Positions 42,049 through 50,008 of a DNA stretch of 64,000 nt are shown here, in pieces; positions within the stretch are counted from its first letter, which is position 1; each line of letters begins with the position of its first letter. The notes beneath the pieces are model-generated. The model was not told where the DNA came from, did no database searches, and worked only from the letters and a program-made list of their open reading frames with translations. Made by a program: the position numbers and the translations under genes. This stretch comes from Azospirillum formosense (lineage in GTDB: Bacteria > Pseudomonadota > Alphaproteobacteria > Azospirillales > Azospirillaceae). The stretch covers positions 62,001 through 126,000 of the forward strand of contig NZ_CP159404.1 of the NCBI RefSeq assembly GCF_040500525.1, given 5' to 3'.

Positions 42049-42257
42049 GCGTGTGTGCGCTGTGACAACCGCGGTCCGCCGACCGTAATCCCGCTTTCAA
42101 CACGTTCAACATCCCATCGTCCGTACCGCTCATGACGTTCGCAATGGAAGACCTGGGCCGCGTTTTGCCATAAAGAGTATTGGAACAGGGGCGCGCGGCG
42201 ATTTTTCCCGCTGACAGACCCCGACCAACAGGCAAAGGCATCGGGAAGCAGGACGGG

Positions 42258-43151
42258 ATGATGGACTGGGACAAGTTGCGGGTGTTCCATGCTGTGGCCG
42301 AGGCCGGCAGCTTCACCCACGCGGGCGAGGCCCTGAACCTCAGCCAATCGGCGGTCAGCCGGCAGATCAGCGCGCTGGAGGACAGCCTCGGCGTTCCGCT
42401 GTTCCACCGGCACGCCCGCGGCCTGATCCTGACCGAGCAGGGCGAGCTGCTGAACCACGCGGCGCGCGACATCTTCGCCAAGCTGTCGATGACCCAGGCG
42501 ATGCTGAGCGAGAGCAAGGACGCCGCCAAGGGTCCGCTGAAGGTGACGGCCACGGCGGCCTTCGGCTCGACATGGCTGACCCCGCGCATCGGGGAATTCC
42601 TGGCGCTCTACCCGGACATCCAGCTCACCCTGCTGATCACCGACACCGAGCTGGACCTGGGCATGCGCGAGGCCGACGTGGCGATCCGCGTCAGCCCGCC
42701 GCGCCAGCCGGACCTGATCCAGCGGCATCTGATGACCTTCCGCTCGCACCTCTACGCGCACCGCCGGTACCTGGACCGCAAGGGAGAGCCGCAGACGGTG
42801 GCCGATCTCGCCTCCCACGATCTGGTGACCTATCCGCAGGAACTGCGCGCGCCCTTCGCCAACACGCACTGGCTTCGCGATCTGGTGACCGATCCGGTGG
42901 CCCGCGACCGGACGGTCCTTCAGGTCAACAACCTGTACGCGATCTTCCGCGCCGTGGAGAGCGGTCTGGGCATCGGCTCCCTGCCCGATTATCTGGTGGC
43001 CGGGCTGGGCGACATCGTGCGGGTCCTGCCGGACCAGTCGGGGTCGAAGGTGGACGCTTTCTTCGTCTATCCGGAGGAATTGCGCCATTCCAAGCGCATC
43101 GCGGTCTTCCGCGACTTCCTGGTCAAGAAGGTCGCGGAGAGCCAATTCTAA
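42258..43151 (+). CDS. LysR-family transcriptional regulator
   Basis: A 297-residue regulator with the LysR helix-turn-helix at residues 3-62 (DKLRVFHAVAEAGSFTHAG, LSQSAVSRQISALEDSLG) and a type 2 periplasmic-binding-like effector domain from about 90. No divergent target gene adjoins it; the broken gene lies upstream on the same strand. The ATG at 42258 (or 42261) is used. A strong terminator follows at 43177. Confidence 0.92.
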   Translation: MMDWDKLRVFHAVAEAGSFTHAGEALNLSQSAVSRQISALEDSLGVPLFHRHARGLILTEQGELLNHAARDIFAKLSMTQAMLSESKDAAKGPLKVTATAAFGSTWLTPRIGEFLALYPDIQLTLLITDTELDLGMREADVAIRVSPPRQPDLIQRHLMTFRSHLYAHRRYLDRKGEPQTVADLASHDLVTYPQELRAPFANTHWLRDLVTDPVARDRTVLQVNNLYAIFRAVESGLGIGSLPDYLVAGLGDIVRVLPDQSGSKVDAFFVYPEELRHSKRIAVFRDFLVKKVAESQF

Positions 43152-43176
43152 TTCCCGCACAGCGGGCTGGCGAATG

Positions 43177-43215
43177 GGGGCGCGGCGCCGGGCGGGGCCG
43201 CGCCCCTTTGTTGTT
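43177..43215 (+). terminator. Terminator of the LysR gene
   Basis: A perfect 10-bp stem GGGGCGCGGC/GCCGCGCCCC is followed by TTTGTTGTT, 25 bp after the stop codon. Confidence 0.85.
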
Positions 43216-43333
43216 CCTGCCATCCAGTATACGGCATAGCGTCGCCCATTGGGGTCGCAACAAGGTCATGCCCCCGGCGGTGCCGGGCGGTGCCCACGCC
43301 CACTGACCCCGGCGTCCTCCCGTCCCGCACCGT

Positions 43334-43378
43334 GGGGCCGCGCGATCCGGATCGACCCGGGCCGCGCGGCCCCTTTTT
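43334..43378 (+). terminator. Strong terminator without an assigned gene
   Basis: A perfect 11-bp stem GGGGCCGCGCG/CGCGCGGCCCC is followed by TTTTT. It lies 118 bp beyond the LysR terminator, too far to serve the same transcript unless as a backup. Confidence 0.8.
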
Positions 43379-43634
43379 CGTTTGGGCGAGGGGATTGCTG
43401 GATGGCGGCCGTCGTGATCGGGGAGGCGAGGGCGAAGCCGCTGACGGGGCGGGCGGTCTTCATGGCAAGGCTCCGATTGGCTTTTGCGGGCGGCGGGGCG
43501 CCCCCTTTGTCCCATCGGGCCAATGCTCACATCGCGCGGGCGCAAGATAAACCGCGCAATCGATATGCCTTCCATATCGATATTGCGGGAAAATAGCGCT
43601 TCTACGAGACGATTTCCAAAGAAACAGAGTAATC

Positions 43635-43669
43635 GAAGCGCTCTTCACAGCGCTTCATTTGTTTTTTTT
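43635..43669 (+). terminator. Strong terminator without an assigned gene
   Basis: A perfect 8-bp stem GAAGCGCT/AGCGCTTC has a 6-base loop, then ATTTG and eight T residues on the plus strand. The minus-strand side has no T-run, so it does not look designed for the GntR gene ending at 43691. Confidence 0.8.
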
Positions 43670-43690
43670 GCAGCGTTACGATCCCATTGG

Positions 43691-44410
43691 TCACGCGGAC
43701 TCGGCGATGGGGTCGGCGGGGGCGGACTCGCTGTCGAACAGGTCGGGGAAGCGCCGGGCCAGTTCGGGCAGGGAGGTCAGGATCTCGCGCAGATGCAGGC
43801 GCATAGCGGCCTCGGCGGCGTCGGGGCAGCGCGCACGGATGCCTTCGACGATCTGCTCATGCTGGGCGATCAGCCGGTCCAGCGGGGTCGCCTGCGGCAG
43901 GCTGAGGTAGCGCACGCGGTCCATCTGGGCCTTGGTCTCCTCCACCACCCGCCAGGCGTATTCGCAATCGACCCCCAGCGCGATGGTGCGGTGAAAGGCC
44001 TCGTCCAGCTCCAGGAAGGCCGCCGGGTTGGTGCTCTTGGCGGCCTCGCGCTGCGCCTTCAGGTTGGTCTCCAGTTCCGCGACGGCGCGGGCCGGCAAGC
44101 CCTCACCGGCCTTGCGCGCCACCGCCAGTTCCACCGCCTCGCGGACGAAGCGGGCGTCCATCACCTGTTTGGCCGAGATCTTCACCACGAAGGTGCCGCG
44201 CTGCGGACGGATGACGACCAGCCCGGATTCACTCAGTTTGATGAAGGCCTCGCGCACCGGCTGGCGGCTGACGCCGAGTTGGCTTGCAACCTCCTGCTCG
44301 GACAGCGGCTTGCCGGGCTGGAACTGCATCGTCACGATGGCGTGGCGCAATTCCCGGAAGACGCGGCGCGCCACGGGCTCCGCCGAATCCGGCTCGATCC
44401 TCCTCAACAT
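43691..44410 (-). CDS. GntR-family regulator, FadR/FCD subfamily
   Basis: A 239-residue regulator with a winged helix at about residues 12-75 (PLSEQEVASQLGVSRQPVREA) and an all-helical FCD ligand domain (about 95-225) containing metal-site residues of the type D-x-x-FH (LELDEAFHRTI). It diverges from the dctPQM TRAP genes and most likely controls them in response to the transported organic acid or its metabolite. The ATG at 44410 is chosen because upstream in-frame residues are arginine-rich and cross the operator region. Confidence 0.9.
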   Translation of the reverse strand: MLRRIEPDSAEPVARRVFRELRHAIVTMQFQPGKPLSEQEVASQLGVSRQPVREAFIKLSESGLVVIRPQRGTFVVKISAKQVMDARFVREAVELAVARKAGEGLPARAVAELETNLKAQREAAKSTNPAAFLELDEAFHRTIALGVDCEYAWRVVEETKAQMDRVRYLSLPQATPLDRLIAQHEQIVEGIRARCPDAAEAAMRLHLREILTSLPELARRFPDLFDSESAPADPIAESA

Positions 44411-44520
44411 GCTCCCCCCATTCCTTCTTCTTACGGTCCGCTCCGCCGGTGCCCGCCGGGACGATCCGAGGCGGCGGATTTCATCCTGCACCGTTCGCAA
44501 GCCCATGGACAACACCATTC

Positions 44521-44538
44521 TTGTATACTACCATACCA
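44521..44538 (+). promoter_or_regulatory. Candidate GntR/FCD operator upstream of dctP
   Basis: TTGTAT-N6-ATACCA is an imperfect palindrome with a GTATAC core, 60 bp before the dctP ribosome binding site and 110 bp before the GntR start. FCD regulators often bind TTGGTATACCAA-like sites. A related AT-rich sequence (TTGATATACTAATATATGG) occurs at about 47557 after dctM. Confidence 0.45.
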
Positions 44539-44555
44539 GTCGCGTACCGAACAAT

Positions 44556-44578
44556 CGCCTCCGTGCAAGAGGCGTTTT
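44556..44578 (+). terminator. Terminator-like hairpin in the dctP leader
   Basis: CGCCTC-N7-GAGGCG is followed by TTTT, 20 bp before the start codon and 8 bp before the ribosome binding site GGGGGAGGAG. It might attenuate transcription or simply be a leader structure. Confidence 0.4.
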
Positions 44579-44597
44579 CCTCAAAGGGGGAGGAGAC

Positions 44598-45581
44598 ATG
44601 AGCATCATCACCCGCACCTGGCGCGTGGCCGCCCTCGGCTTTGCGCTGGCCACCGTTGCCGGCGGCGCGCTGGCCGCCGACTACACGCTCAGCGTCAACA
44701 CGGCGCTGGCCCAGCAGGACCCGCTCTACAGGGGGCTGGAGGAGTTCAAGAAGAACGTCGAGGCGCGCTCCGGCGGCAAGATGGCCGTCCGCCTGTTCCC
44801 CGGCTCGCAGCTCGGCAAGGACGAGGACGTTCTGGAGCAGGCCCGCGCCGGGGCCGGCGTCGCGGTGGTCGTGGACGGCGGGCGGCTCGCCGTCTTCGTG
44901 AAGGAGTTCGGCGTCCTGGGCGGCCCGTACCTCGCCCAGGGCTACGACGGCATCCGCAAGGTCGTGACCTCGCCGCTGTTCGACCAGTGGTCGGACAAGC
45001 TGCGCAAGGCGTCGGGTCATCAGGTGCTGTCCTTCAACTGGTGGCAGGGCGAACGGCACCTGCTGACCAACAAGTCGGTGAAGGGGCCGGAAGACCTCGC
45101 CGGCATCCGCATGCGCACGCCGGGCGCGCCGGTGTGGATGGAGACGATCCGCGCCATGGGCGCCACCCCGACCCCGATGGGCTGGTCGGAGGTCTACACC
45201 GGCCTGCAGCAGAAGGTGATCGACGGCGTCGAGGCGCAGCACCCCGCCAGCTTCGGGTCCCGCCTCTATGAAGTGACGAACCACGTCACCAAGACCGGCC
45301 ATATCAACCTGATCACCGGCATCGTCACCAGCGCCGCCTGGTTCGACAAGCTGCCGCCGGAGCAGCAGACGATCCTGAAGGAAGAGGCCCTGAAGGCCGG
45401 CGACAGCGCGTCGCGCGCCACCCAGGCGTCGCTCGCCGACTTCGAGAAGCAGATGAAGGACAAGGGCATGACGATTGAGGAGATCGACGTGACCCCGTTC
45501 CGCAAGGCCACCGCGCCGGTCTACGAGAAGCTGGGCTACGCCGAACTCCACAAGGAAGTGGAAAAGCTGCTGCAGAACTGA
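44598..45581 (+). CDS. dctP: TRAP transporter substrate-binding protein
   Basis: Periplasmic solute receptor of 327 residues with a Sec signal (about 1-26, ending GGALAADY). The DctP-family core includes PGSQLGKDEDVLEQARAGA (about 75-93) and the substrate-carboxylate arginine region GIRMRTPGAPVW (about 170-181). GGGGGAGGAG precedes the ATG. It heads the dctPQM set. The organic acid bound cannot be told from sequence. Confidence 0.94.
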   Translation: MSIITRTWRVAALGFALATVAGGALAADYTLSVNTALAQQDPLYRGLEEFKKNVEARSGGKMAVRLFPGSQLGKDEDVLEQARAGAGVAVVVDGGRLAVFVKEFGVLGGPYLAQGYDGIRKVVTSPLFDQWSDKLRKASGHQVLSFNWWQGERHLLTNKSVKGPEDLAGIRMRTPGAPVWMETIRAMGATPTPMGWSEVYTGLQQKVIDGVEAQHPASFGSRLYEVTNHVTKTGHINLITGIVTSAAWFDKLPPEQQTILKEEALKAGDSASRATQASLADFEKQMKDKGMTIEEIDVTPFRKATAPVYEKLGYAELHKEVEKLLQN

Positions 45582-45620
45582 CGCGGGGTTCGTTCGGCGC
45601 TGGGCTTGCCCCCTCCCTGA

Positions 45621-45645
45621 CCCTCCCCTGCGAAGCGGGGGAGGG
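45621..45645. repeat. REP-like palindrome between dctP and dctQ
   Basis: CCCTCCCCTGC-GAA-GC-GGGGGAGGG forms a hairpin with one wobble pair, preceded by CTCCCTGA. This is a typical dispersed intergenic element of GC-rich proteobacteria. Placed between receptor and permease genes it may stabilise the dctP message or reduce downstream expression. Confidence 0.65.
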
Positions 45646-45717
45646 CCGGGGTGGGGACCAGTCCCTTCCAAATTCGACGCTGTCCGCCGCACCTTCCGCC
45701 ATCAAGGGACCGCCATC

Positions 45718-46236
45718 ATGTCGTCCTTGTTTCACAAGGGGGAAGCCGTCCTGGCGATGCTTCTCCTCGCCGCCATTGTGCTGCTCGTCTTCGCCGCCGG
45801 CGTCATGCGCTGGTTCGGCCATCCCCTGGTCTGGTCGGTGGACGTGGCGCAGCTCCTGTTCGTCTGGGTCGCCTTCCTCGGCGCCGACATGGCGCTGCGC
45901 AAGCGCGCCCACATCGGCATCGACTATCTGGTCAAGCGCCTTCCCGACTCCACGCGGGCCACGCTGGACGTCGTGCTGGGCGTGCTGGTCGTCGCCTTCC
46001 TCCTCACGATGACGGTGATGGGCTACCGGCTGACCATGCTGAACCTGGAGCGCCAGTTCGGCGACAGCGGCATCAGCTACGCCTTCGTCACCGCCGCGGT
46101 GCCGGTGGGCTGCCTGCTGCTCGCCATCACGCTGACCGGCCAGATCCTGGACACCCTGCGCGGTCTGCGCAGCCACCCCAAGCCGGTCTTCGCCCCGGCC
46201 CCCAAATCCGGCGAGATCGAGGAGGTCGTGCCGTGA
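45718..46236 (+). CDS. dctQ: TRAP transporter small permease
   Basis: A 172-residue inner-membrane protein with four helices (LAMLLLAAIVLLVFAAGVM, VDVAQLLFVWVAFLGADMAL, VLGVLVVAFLLTMTVMGY, and AVPVGCLLLAITLTGQIL) and the family motif RAHIGIDYL in the second loop. It is needed with DctM for sodium-driven uptake. The ribosome binding site is weak (AAGGGA). The stop overlaps the dctM start. Confidence 0.92.
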   Translation: MSSLFHKGEAVLAMLLLAAIVLLVFAAGVMRWFGHPLVWSVDVAQLLFVWVAFLGADMALRKRAHIGIDYLVKRLPDSTRATLDVVLGVLVVAFLLTMTVMGYRLTMLNLERQFGDSGISYAFVTAAVPVGCLLLAITLTGQILDTLRGLRSHPKPVFAPAPKSGEIEEVVP

Positions 46237-47510
46237 CCCTGCTTGCCGTCATCTTCTTCGTGCTGATGGCCTTCGGGCTTCCCATCGCCTTCGCCATCGG
46301 CATTGCCGGCTTCTCCTTCTTCGCCACGAACGACATCATCCCGATGTCCATCGGGGTGCAGCAGGTCGCCTCGGCCTCGCAGAGCTTCCCGCTGCTGGCC
46401 GTGCCCTTCTTCGTGCTGGCCGGGCACATGATGAACCGGACGGGCATCACCAGCCGCCTGATCAACTGCTCCAACGTGCTGGTGTCCTGGATGTCCGGCG
46501 GGCTGGCGCAGGTCTGCATCGTGCTGTCCACGCTGATGGGCGGCGTCTCCGGCTCGGCGGTGGCCGACGCGGCGATGGAGGCGCGCATCCTCGGCCCCAG
46601 CCTGATCGCCCGCGGCTACTCCAAGGGCTTCACCTCGGCGACCATCGCGGTCGGCTCGCTGATCACCGCGACCATCCCGCCCAGCCTGGGTCTGATCCTC
46701 TACGGCTTCGTCGGCAACGTGTCGATCGGCCGGCTGTTCCTGGCCGGCGTGATTCCGGGCCTGCTGATGATGGCCGGGCTTATGCTGACGGTGTGGCTGA
46801 TCGCCAAGCGGCGCGGCTACCGCCCTGAGATGGCCGAGCGTCCGACCCTGCGCGCCGTGTGGCGGGCGATGGCCGACGCGAAATGGGCGCTGCTGTTCCC
46901 GGTGGCCCTGCTGTTCGCCATCCGCGGCGGCCTGTTCACCCCGTCGGAGGTTGGCGCCTTCGCCGTCGTCTACGCCGCCGTCGTCGGCTTCCTGCTGCAC
47001 AAGGAGCTGACCTGGGCCGCGGTGGCCGAGGCGCTTCAGGAAGCGGTGGTGGACACCGGCCTGATCATGCTGATCATCCTGTTCTCGGGCATGGTCGGTT
47101 ACGCCATCATCTTCGAGCAGGCGCCCCAGACCATCGCCGAGGCGATGACCCAGCTCACCACCAACCCGCTTCTGGTGGTGGCGCTGATCCTGATCTTCCT
47201 GTTCATCGCCGGCCTGTTCGTGGAAAGCACGGTGCTGGTCCTGCTGCTGACGCCGATCTTCCTGCCCATCGTCACGCCGCTGGGCGTCGATCCGGTGCAT
47301 TTCGGCATCCTGATGATGACCATCGTCACGCTGGGCTCGATGACGCCGCCGGTGGGCGTGGCCATGTACACGGTGTGCAGCCTGCTCGACTGCCCGGTCG
47401 AGGAGTACATCGTCGAATCGCTGCCCTTCGTCGGCACCGTCGTCCTGCTGGTCGCCGTGCTGACGCTGTGGCCGGGGCTGGTGCTGTTCCTGCCGAACAT
47501 GCTGATGTGA
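46233..47510 (+). CDS. dctM: TRAP transporter large permease
   Basis: A 425-residue channel subunit with about 12 membrane helices. It has the conserved segments GLPIAFAIGIAGF, GGVSGSAVADAAMEA (the first re-entrant region) and GSMTPPVGVAMYTV (near 375). The GTG start overlaps the dctQ stop (GTGA), with GAGGAGG upstream, so the two permease genes are translationally coupled. Confidence 0.95.
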   Translation: MTLLAVIFFVLMAFGLPIAFAIGIAGFSFFATNDIIPMSIGVQQVASASQSFPLLAVPFFVLAGHMMNRTGITSRLINCSNVLVSWMSGGLAQVCIVLSTLMGGVSGSAVADAAMEARILGPSLIARGYSKGFTSATIAVGSLITATIPPSLGLILYGFVGNVSIGRLFLAGVIPGLLMMAGLMLTVWLIAKRRGYRPEMAERPTLRAVWRAMADAKWALLFPVALLFAIRGGLFTPSEVGAFAVVYAAVVGFLLHKELTWAAVAEALQEAVVDTGLIMLIILFSGMVGYAIIFEQAPQTIAEAMTQLTTNPLLVVALILIFLFIAGLFVESTVLVLLLTPIFLPIVTPLGVDPVHFGILMMTIVTLGSMTPPVGVAMYTVCSLLDCPVEEYIVESLPFVGTVVLLVAVLTLWPGLVLFLPNMLM

Positions 47511-47687
47511 GTCCCTGATGCCAGGGCAAGGGGCGGGCTTGCCTTGGACCGGAGCGTTGATATACTAATATATGGCGCTCCGATCTCTCGGCGGACCCAC
47601 GGCCGGTCCGGGCACACCAAGCCCCGTCCATGGAGCGTCCTTGTCATTGTGGAAACGGGGCAGGGCCGCGTGTGAAGGGCAAACGCC

Positions 47688-47716
47688 AAGGGGCGGTCCG
47701 GGCAGGGCCGCCCCTT
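47688..47716 (-). terminator. Terminator of the DUF808 gene
   Basis: AAGGGGCGG and CCGCCCCTT pair around an 11-base loop, 17 bp after the DUF808 stop codon, followed on the minus strand by GGCGTTTG. It might also act on transcripts from dctM. Confidence 0.55.
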
Positions 47717-47732
47717 CGCGCGTCCGGAGGCT

Positions 47733-48773
47733 CTATCTGCCGGTCACCAGGCCCCAGAGCGGCGCGGCCACCTTGTGCACCAGGGGGATCAGCAGGGCGC
47801 CCAGCAGCAGCCCGAACACCCCGGCCCCCGCCGCCCCGACCAGCCATTCCACCGCGGCCTTCGCCGCCGGCACGGCCTCGCCCGCCGCCACGGCGGCGCC
47901 GTGGATCGCGTGGCCGATCGCGGTCAGGCCGAAGCCCTCCAGCCCATGGATGACGATGCCGCCGCCCACCCACAGCATGGCGGCGGTGCCGACCAGGGCC
48001 AGCAGCTTCAGGAACACCGGCATCCCCTTGACCAGCCCGCGCCCGATCGCCTGCGTCACCGGGGCGAGCGCCCGGTCGGCCCCGCCCGGCGCGCCGGGGG
48101 AAGGCGTGCGCAGCCCCAGAAGGCTGGCCGCCGGGCGGCCGTTCTGCGCCAGCGACAGGCCGACGTCGTCCGCCTTCACGATCAGCGCCACCGCGCCGTA
48201 GACGAGGCCGGTGATGCCCGCCCCGACGACCGCGAGGACGGCCGCCTGCATCCAGAAGGACGAGGTTTCGGCGGCGACCGTGGACAGGACGATGGCCATG
48301 ATCTCCGCCGACAGGATCAGGTCGGTCTTGATGGCGCTGTTGACCTTCTCCCGCTCGAACTGCGCGGCGTCCCGCCCGGCGGCGCCCGCTCCTTCGGCGT
48401 CGTGGTGCGCCGCGTGGGGGCGCAGCGCCTCCCACACCTTCTCCGCCCCCTCGTAGCAGAGGAAGCCGCCGCCCAGCATCAGCAGCGGCGTGATCGCCCA
48501 GGGCGCCACGAGGCTGAGCGCCAGCGCCAGGGGCAGCAGGAACACCAGCTTGTTCTTCAGCGAGCCCAGCGCGATCTTGCCGATGATCGGCAATTCACGG
48601 TCGGCGGTGAAGCCGACCACGTAGCGCGGCGTCACCGCGGCGTCGTCCACCACCACCCCGGCGGCCTTGGCCCCCGCCCGCGCCGCCTGCCCCGCGGCGT
48701 CGTCCAGCGAGGCGGCGGCGACCTTCGCCAAGCCGGCCACATCGTCCAACAGTGCGATCAGTCCCGTGCTCAA
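47733..48773 (-). CDS. DUF808 (YedI) family inner-membrane protein
   Basis: A 346-residue membrane protein with the family start GLIALLDDVAGLAKVAAASLDD and the DDAAVTPRYVVGF segment near residue 45. It has about eight hydrophobic helices, including FLLPLALALSLVAPWAITPL and the C-terminal GVFGLLLGALLIPLV. The biological role is not established. The TTG at 48773, with GGGGAG 9 bases upstream, fits the usual N-terminus; a longer frame begins at 48830. Confidence 0.87.
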   Translation of the reverse strand: MSTGLIALLDDVAGLAKVAAASLDDAAGQAARAGAKAAGVVVDDAAVTPRYVVGFTADRELPIIGKIALGSLKNKLVFLLPLALALSLVAPWAITPLLMLGGGFLCYEGAEKVWEALRPHAAHHDAEGAGAAGRDAAQFEREKVNSAIKTDLILSAEIMAIVLSTVAAETSSFWMQAAVLAVVGAGITGLVYGAVALIVKADDVGLSLAQNGRPAASLLGLRTPSPGAPGGADRALAPVTQAIGRGLVKGMPVFLKLLALVGTAAMLWVGGGIVIHGLEGFGLTAIGHAIHGAAVAAGEAVPAAKAAVEWLVGAAGAGVFGLLLGALLIPLVHKVAAPLWGLVTGR

Positions 48774-48851
48774 GGTCTTGGCTCCCCTCCGTACCGGCGT
48801 CCATGGAGCAGACAACGCCGCCGGGGGCAAGCCGGACCTTCGGAAAGCCGG

Positions 48852-49460
48852 TCAGTCGTCGGCCAGCTGGTCGACGGTGAGCATGTGAATGTCCGGGTCC
48901 GGCGCGTCCTGGCCGTCGTCCAGGTAGAGCACCCGGTCCACCAGCACCAGGACGCGCACCCCGTCCACCGGCACGACGTTCAGCCGCCGGTTGATGACGG
49001 CGTTGCGGAAGGCCACGGCCCGGTCGTTGTAGGTGACCGACAGCACGTCGTTCGTCCCTTCCAGCATGGGCAGGGCGTAGCGCTCCATCATCTCCGCGGT
49101 CAGCCCGTCGATGCGTGGCAGCAGCGAGGAGCCGACGATGTCGAAGCGGTGCCGTTCGATCCAGCGGGCCAGCGGCGGGGACACAGCCTGGGCGATCAGG
49201 CCGGGGGTGTAGAGGGTGCATTTCTCGCCCATGCTCCGCACCATCGCCTTCAGGCCGAGGAAGGTGGGGTGGTGGCGGAAATGGCCGGTCAGCACGTCGC
49301 GCAACAGCGCCTGCTCCCGCGGGGCGGGCAGGGCGGTCCCGGCTTCCCAGCGGGCCACGGTTTCCTCGGTGGTGGCCAGCATGACGGCGAACTGCGCGCC
49401 GGTCAGGCCGTGCAGCCTTCGCAAAGCGCGGACGATCTGCGGCCACTCATGCGCCGGCAC
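48852..49460 (-). CDS. XRE-type helix-turn-helix regulator with unknown C-terminal domain
   Basis: A 202-residue protein. Residues 6-55 form a Cro/CI-like helix-turn-helix (GLTGAQFAVMLATTEETVAR, then WEAGTALP). The remaining 145 residues are an unrecognised domain with conserved-looking strands (RFDIVGSSLLPRI, NDVLSVTYNDRAV, VRVLVLVDRVLYLDDG). It diverges from the 64-residue gene at 49711 across a region with two ATAC/GTAT palindromes, suggesting autoregulation and control of that small gene. Confidence 0.7.
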   Translation of the reverse strand: MPAHEWPQIVRALRRLHGLTGAQFAVMLATTEETVARWEAGTALPAPREQALLRDVLTGHFRHHPTFLGLKAMVRSMGEKCTLYTPGLIAQAVSPPLARWIERHRFDIVGSSLLPRIDGLTAEMMERYALPMLEGTNDVLSVTYNDRAVAFRNAVINRRLNVVPVDGVRVLVLVDRVLYLDDGQDAPDPDIHMLTVDQLADD

Positions 49461-49548
49461 GGACGGCTCTCCAGATTATCTCCAAGGGCAATGACGCCAG
49501 GATACGCGATTCCTTGGCAAACACATACGCAATCATGCGGGAGGAGTC

Positions 49549-49560
49549 ATACCGGAGTAT
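49549..49560. promoter_or_regulatory. ATAC-N4-GTAT palindrome, possible XRE operator
   Basis: ATACCGGAGTAT lies 89 bp upstream of the XRE-type gene. A related element, TGGTAT-N5-ATACCA, lies at 49657-49673. Two similar sites in one divergent region suggest a common regulator. Confidence 0.35.
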
Positions 49561-49656
49561 CCATTTTTTTTGGTTCGCCAAGCCGACAGTTTTGATCCTA
49601 AACGCTTGAGGAAGCTGTAATTTTTCGGTCTTGCTGCTCTGCGGGCATAGCGCTTC

Positions 49657-49673
49657 TGGTATCGGGTATACCA
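49657..49673. promoter_or_regulatory. TGGTAT-N5-ATACCA palindrome before the 64-residue gene
   Basis: Perfect 6-bp arms, 38 bp upstream of the start codon and therefore close to or over the promoter. It is also similar to GntR/FCD sites. Confidence 0.4.
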
Positions 49674-49710
49674 CGGCACAATAACCCCATCAGCAAAGAG
49701 GAGACACATC

Positions 49711-49905
49711 ATGGCTTACGCTTCCGCCCATCACAGCCATCAGGACGGCCTTCTGTCGAGCATCGCCAAGGGTGTTACGGAGTTCGCCAGCGCCTGGTTC
49801 TCGGCCACTCCGCTGTATATCGTATACCAGGCTGTGTCGTCCGGCACCTACGCTCCGGCGGCCCGCACCTCCATGCTCGACCTGCCGACGCTGATGCGCG
49901 AATGA
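49711..49905 (+). CDS. Small protein, 64 residues, unknown function
   Basis: The product begins AYASAHHSHQDGLLSSIAKG, followed by an amphipathic segment (EFASAWFSATPLYIVYQAV). It is not recognised. AAGAGGAGACAC precedes the ATG, and codon use is convincing. A strong bidirectional terminator closes it. It is divergent from the XRE-type regulator. Confidence 0.7.
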   Translation: MAYASAHHSHQDGLLSSIAKGVTEFASAWFSATPLYIVYQAVSSGTYAPAARTSMLDLPTLMRE

Positions 49906-49959
49906 CCGGCGCCAAGGCCTTCCGGCCCCACGACGCGGCGGCCCGCCTATCCGGGCCGG

Positions 49960-49998
49960 AAAAAAGGACCGACTCCTCCGGAGCGGTCCTTTTTCGTT
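49960..49998. terminator. Bidirectional terminator
   Basis: AAAAAGGACCG and CGGTCCTTTTT form an 11-bp stem with A and T runs on opposite sides, between the convergent 64-residue gene and the TPR glycosyltransferase gene. Confidence 0.9.
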
Positions 49999-50008
49999 TT
50001 GCGCTGCT

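Larger units (their letters stand above)
43152..43690. other. 539-bp non-coding region with three strong plus-strand terminators
   Basis: No gene with convincing composition is seen on either strand. A 64-residue plus-strand frame at 43402-43596 has a weak GAGGGG site, and a minus-strand frame overlaps it; neither resembles a known protein. Terminators stand at 43177-43215, 43334-43378 and 43635-43669, all with T-runs on the plus strand. The second and third have no annotated gene, so short RNAs may end there. Confidence 0.6.

Noticed and set aside
43266..43596. Overlapping small open frames on both strands between the orphan terminators
   Set aside because: No recognisable product and weak start signals on either strand. 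Kept only as part of the non-coding region.
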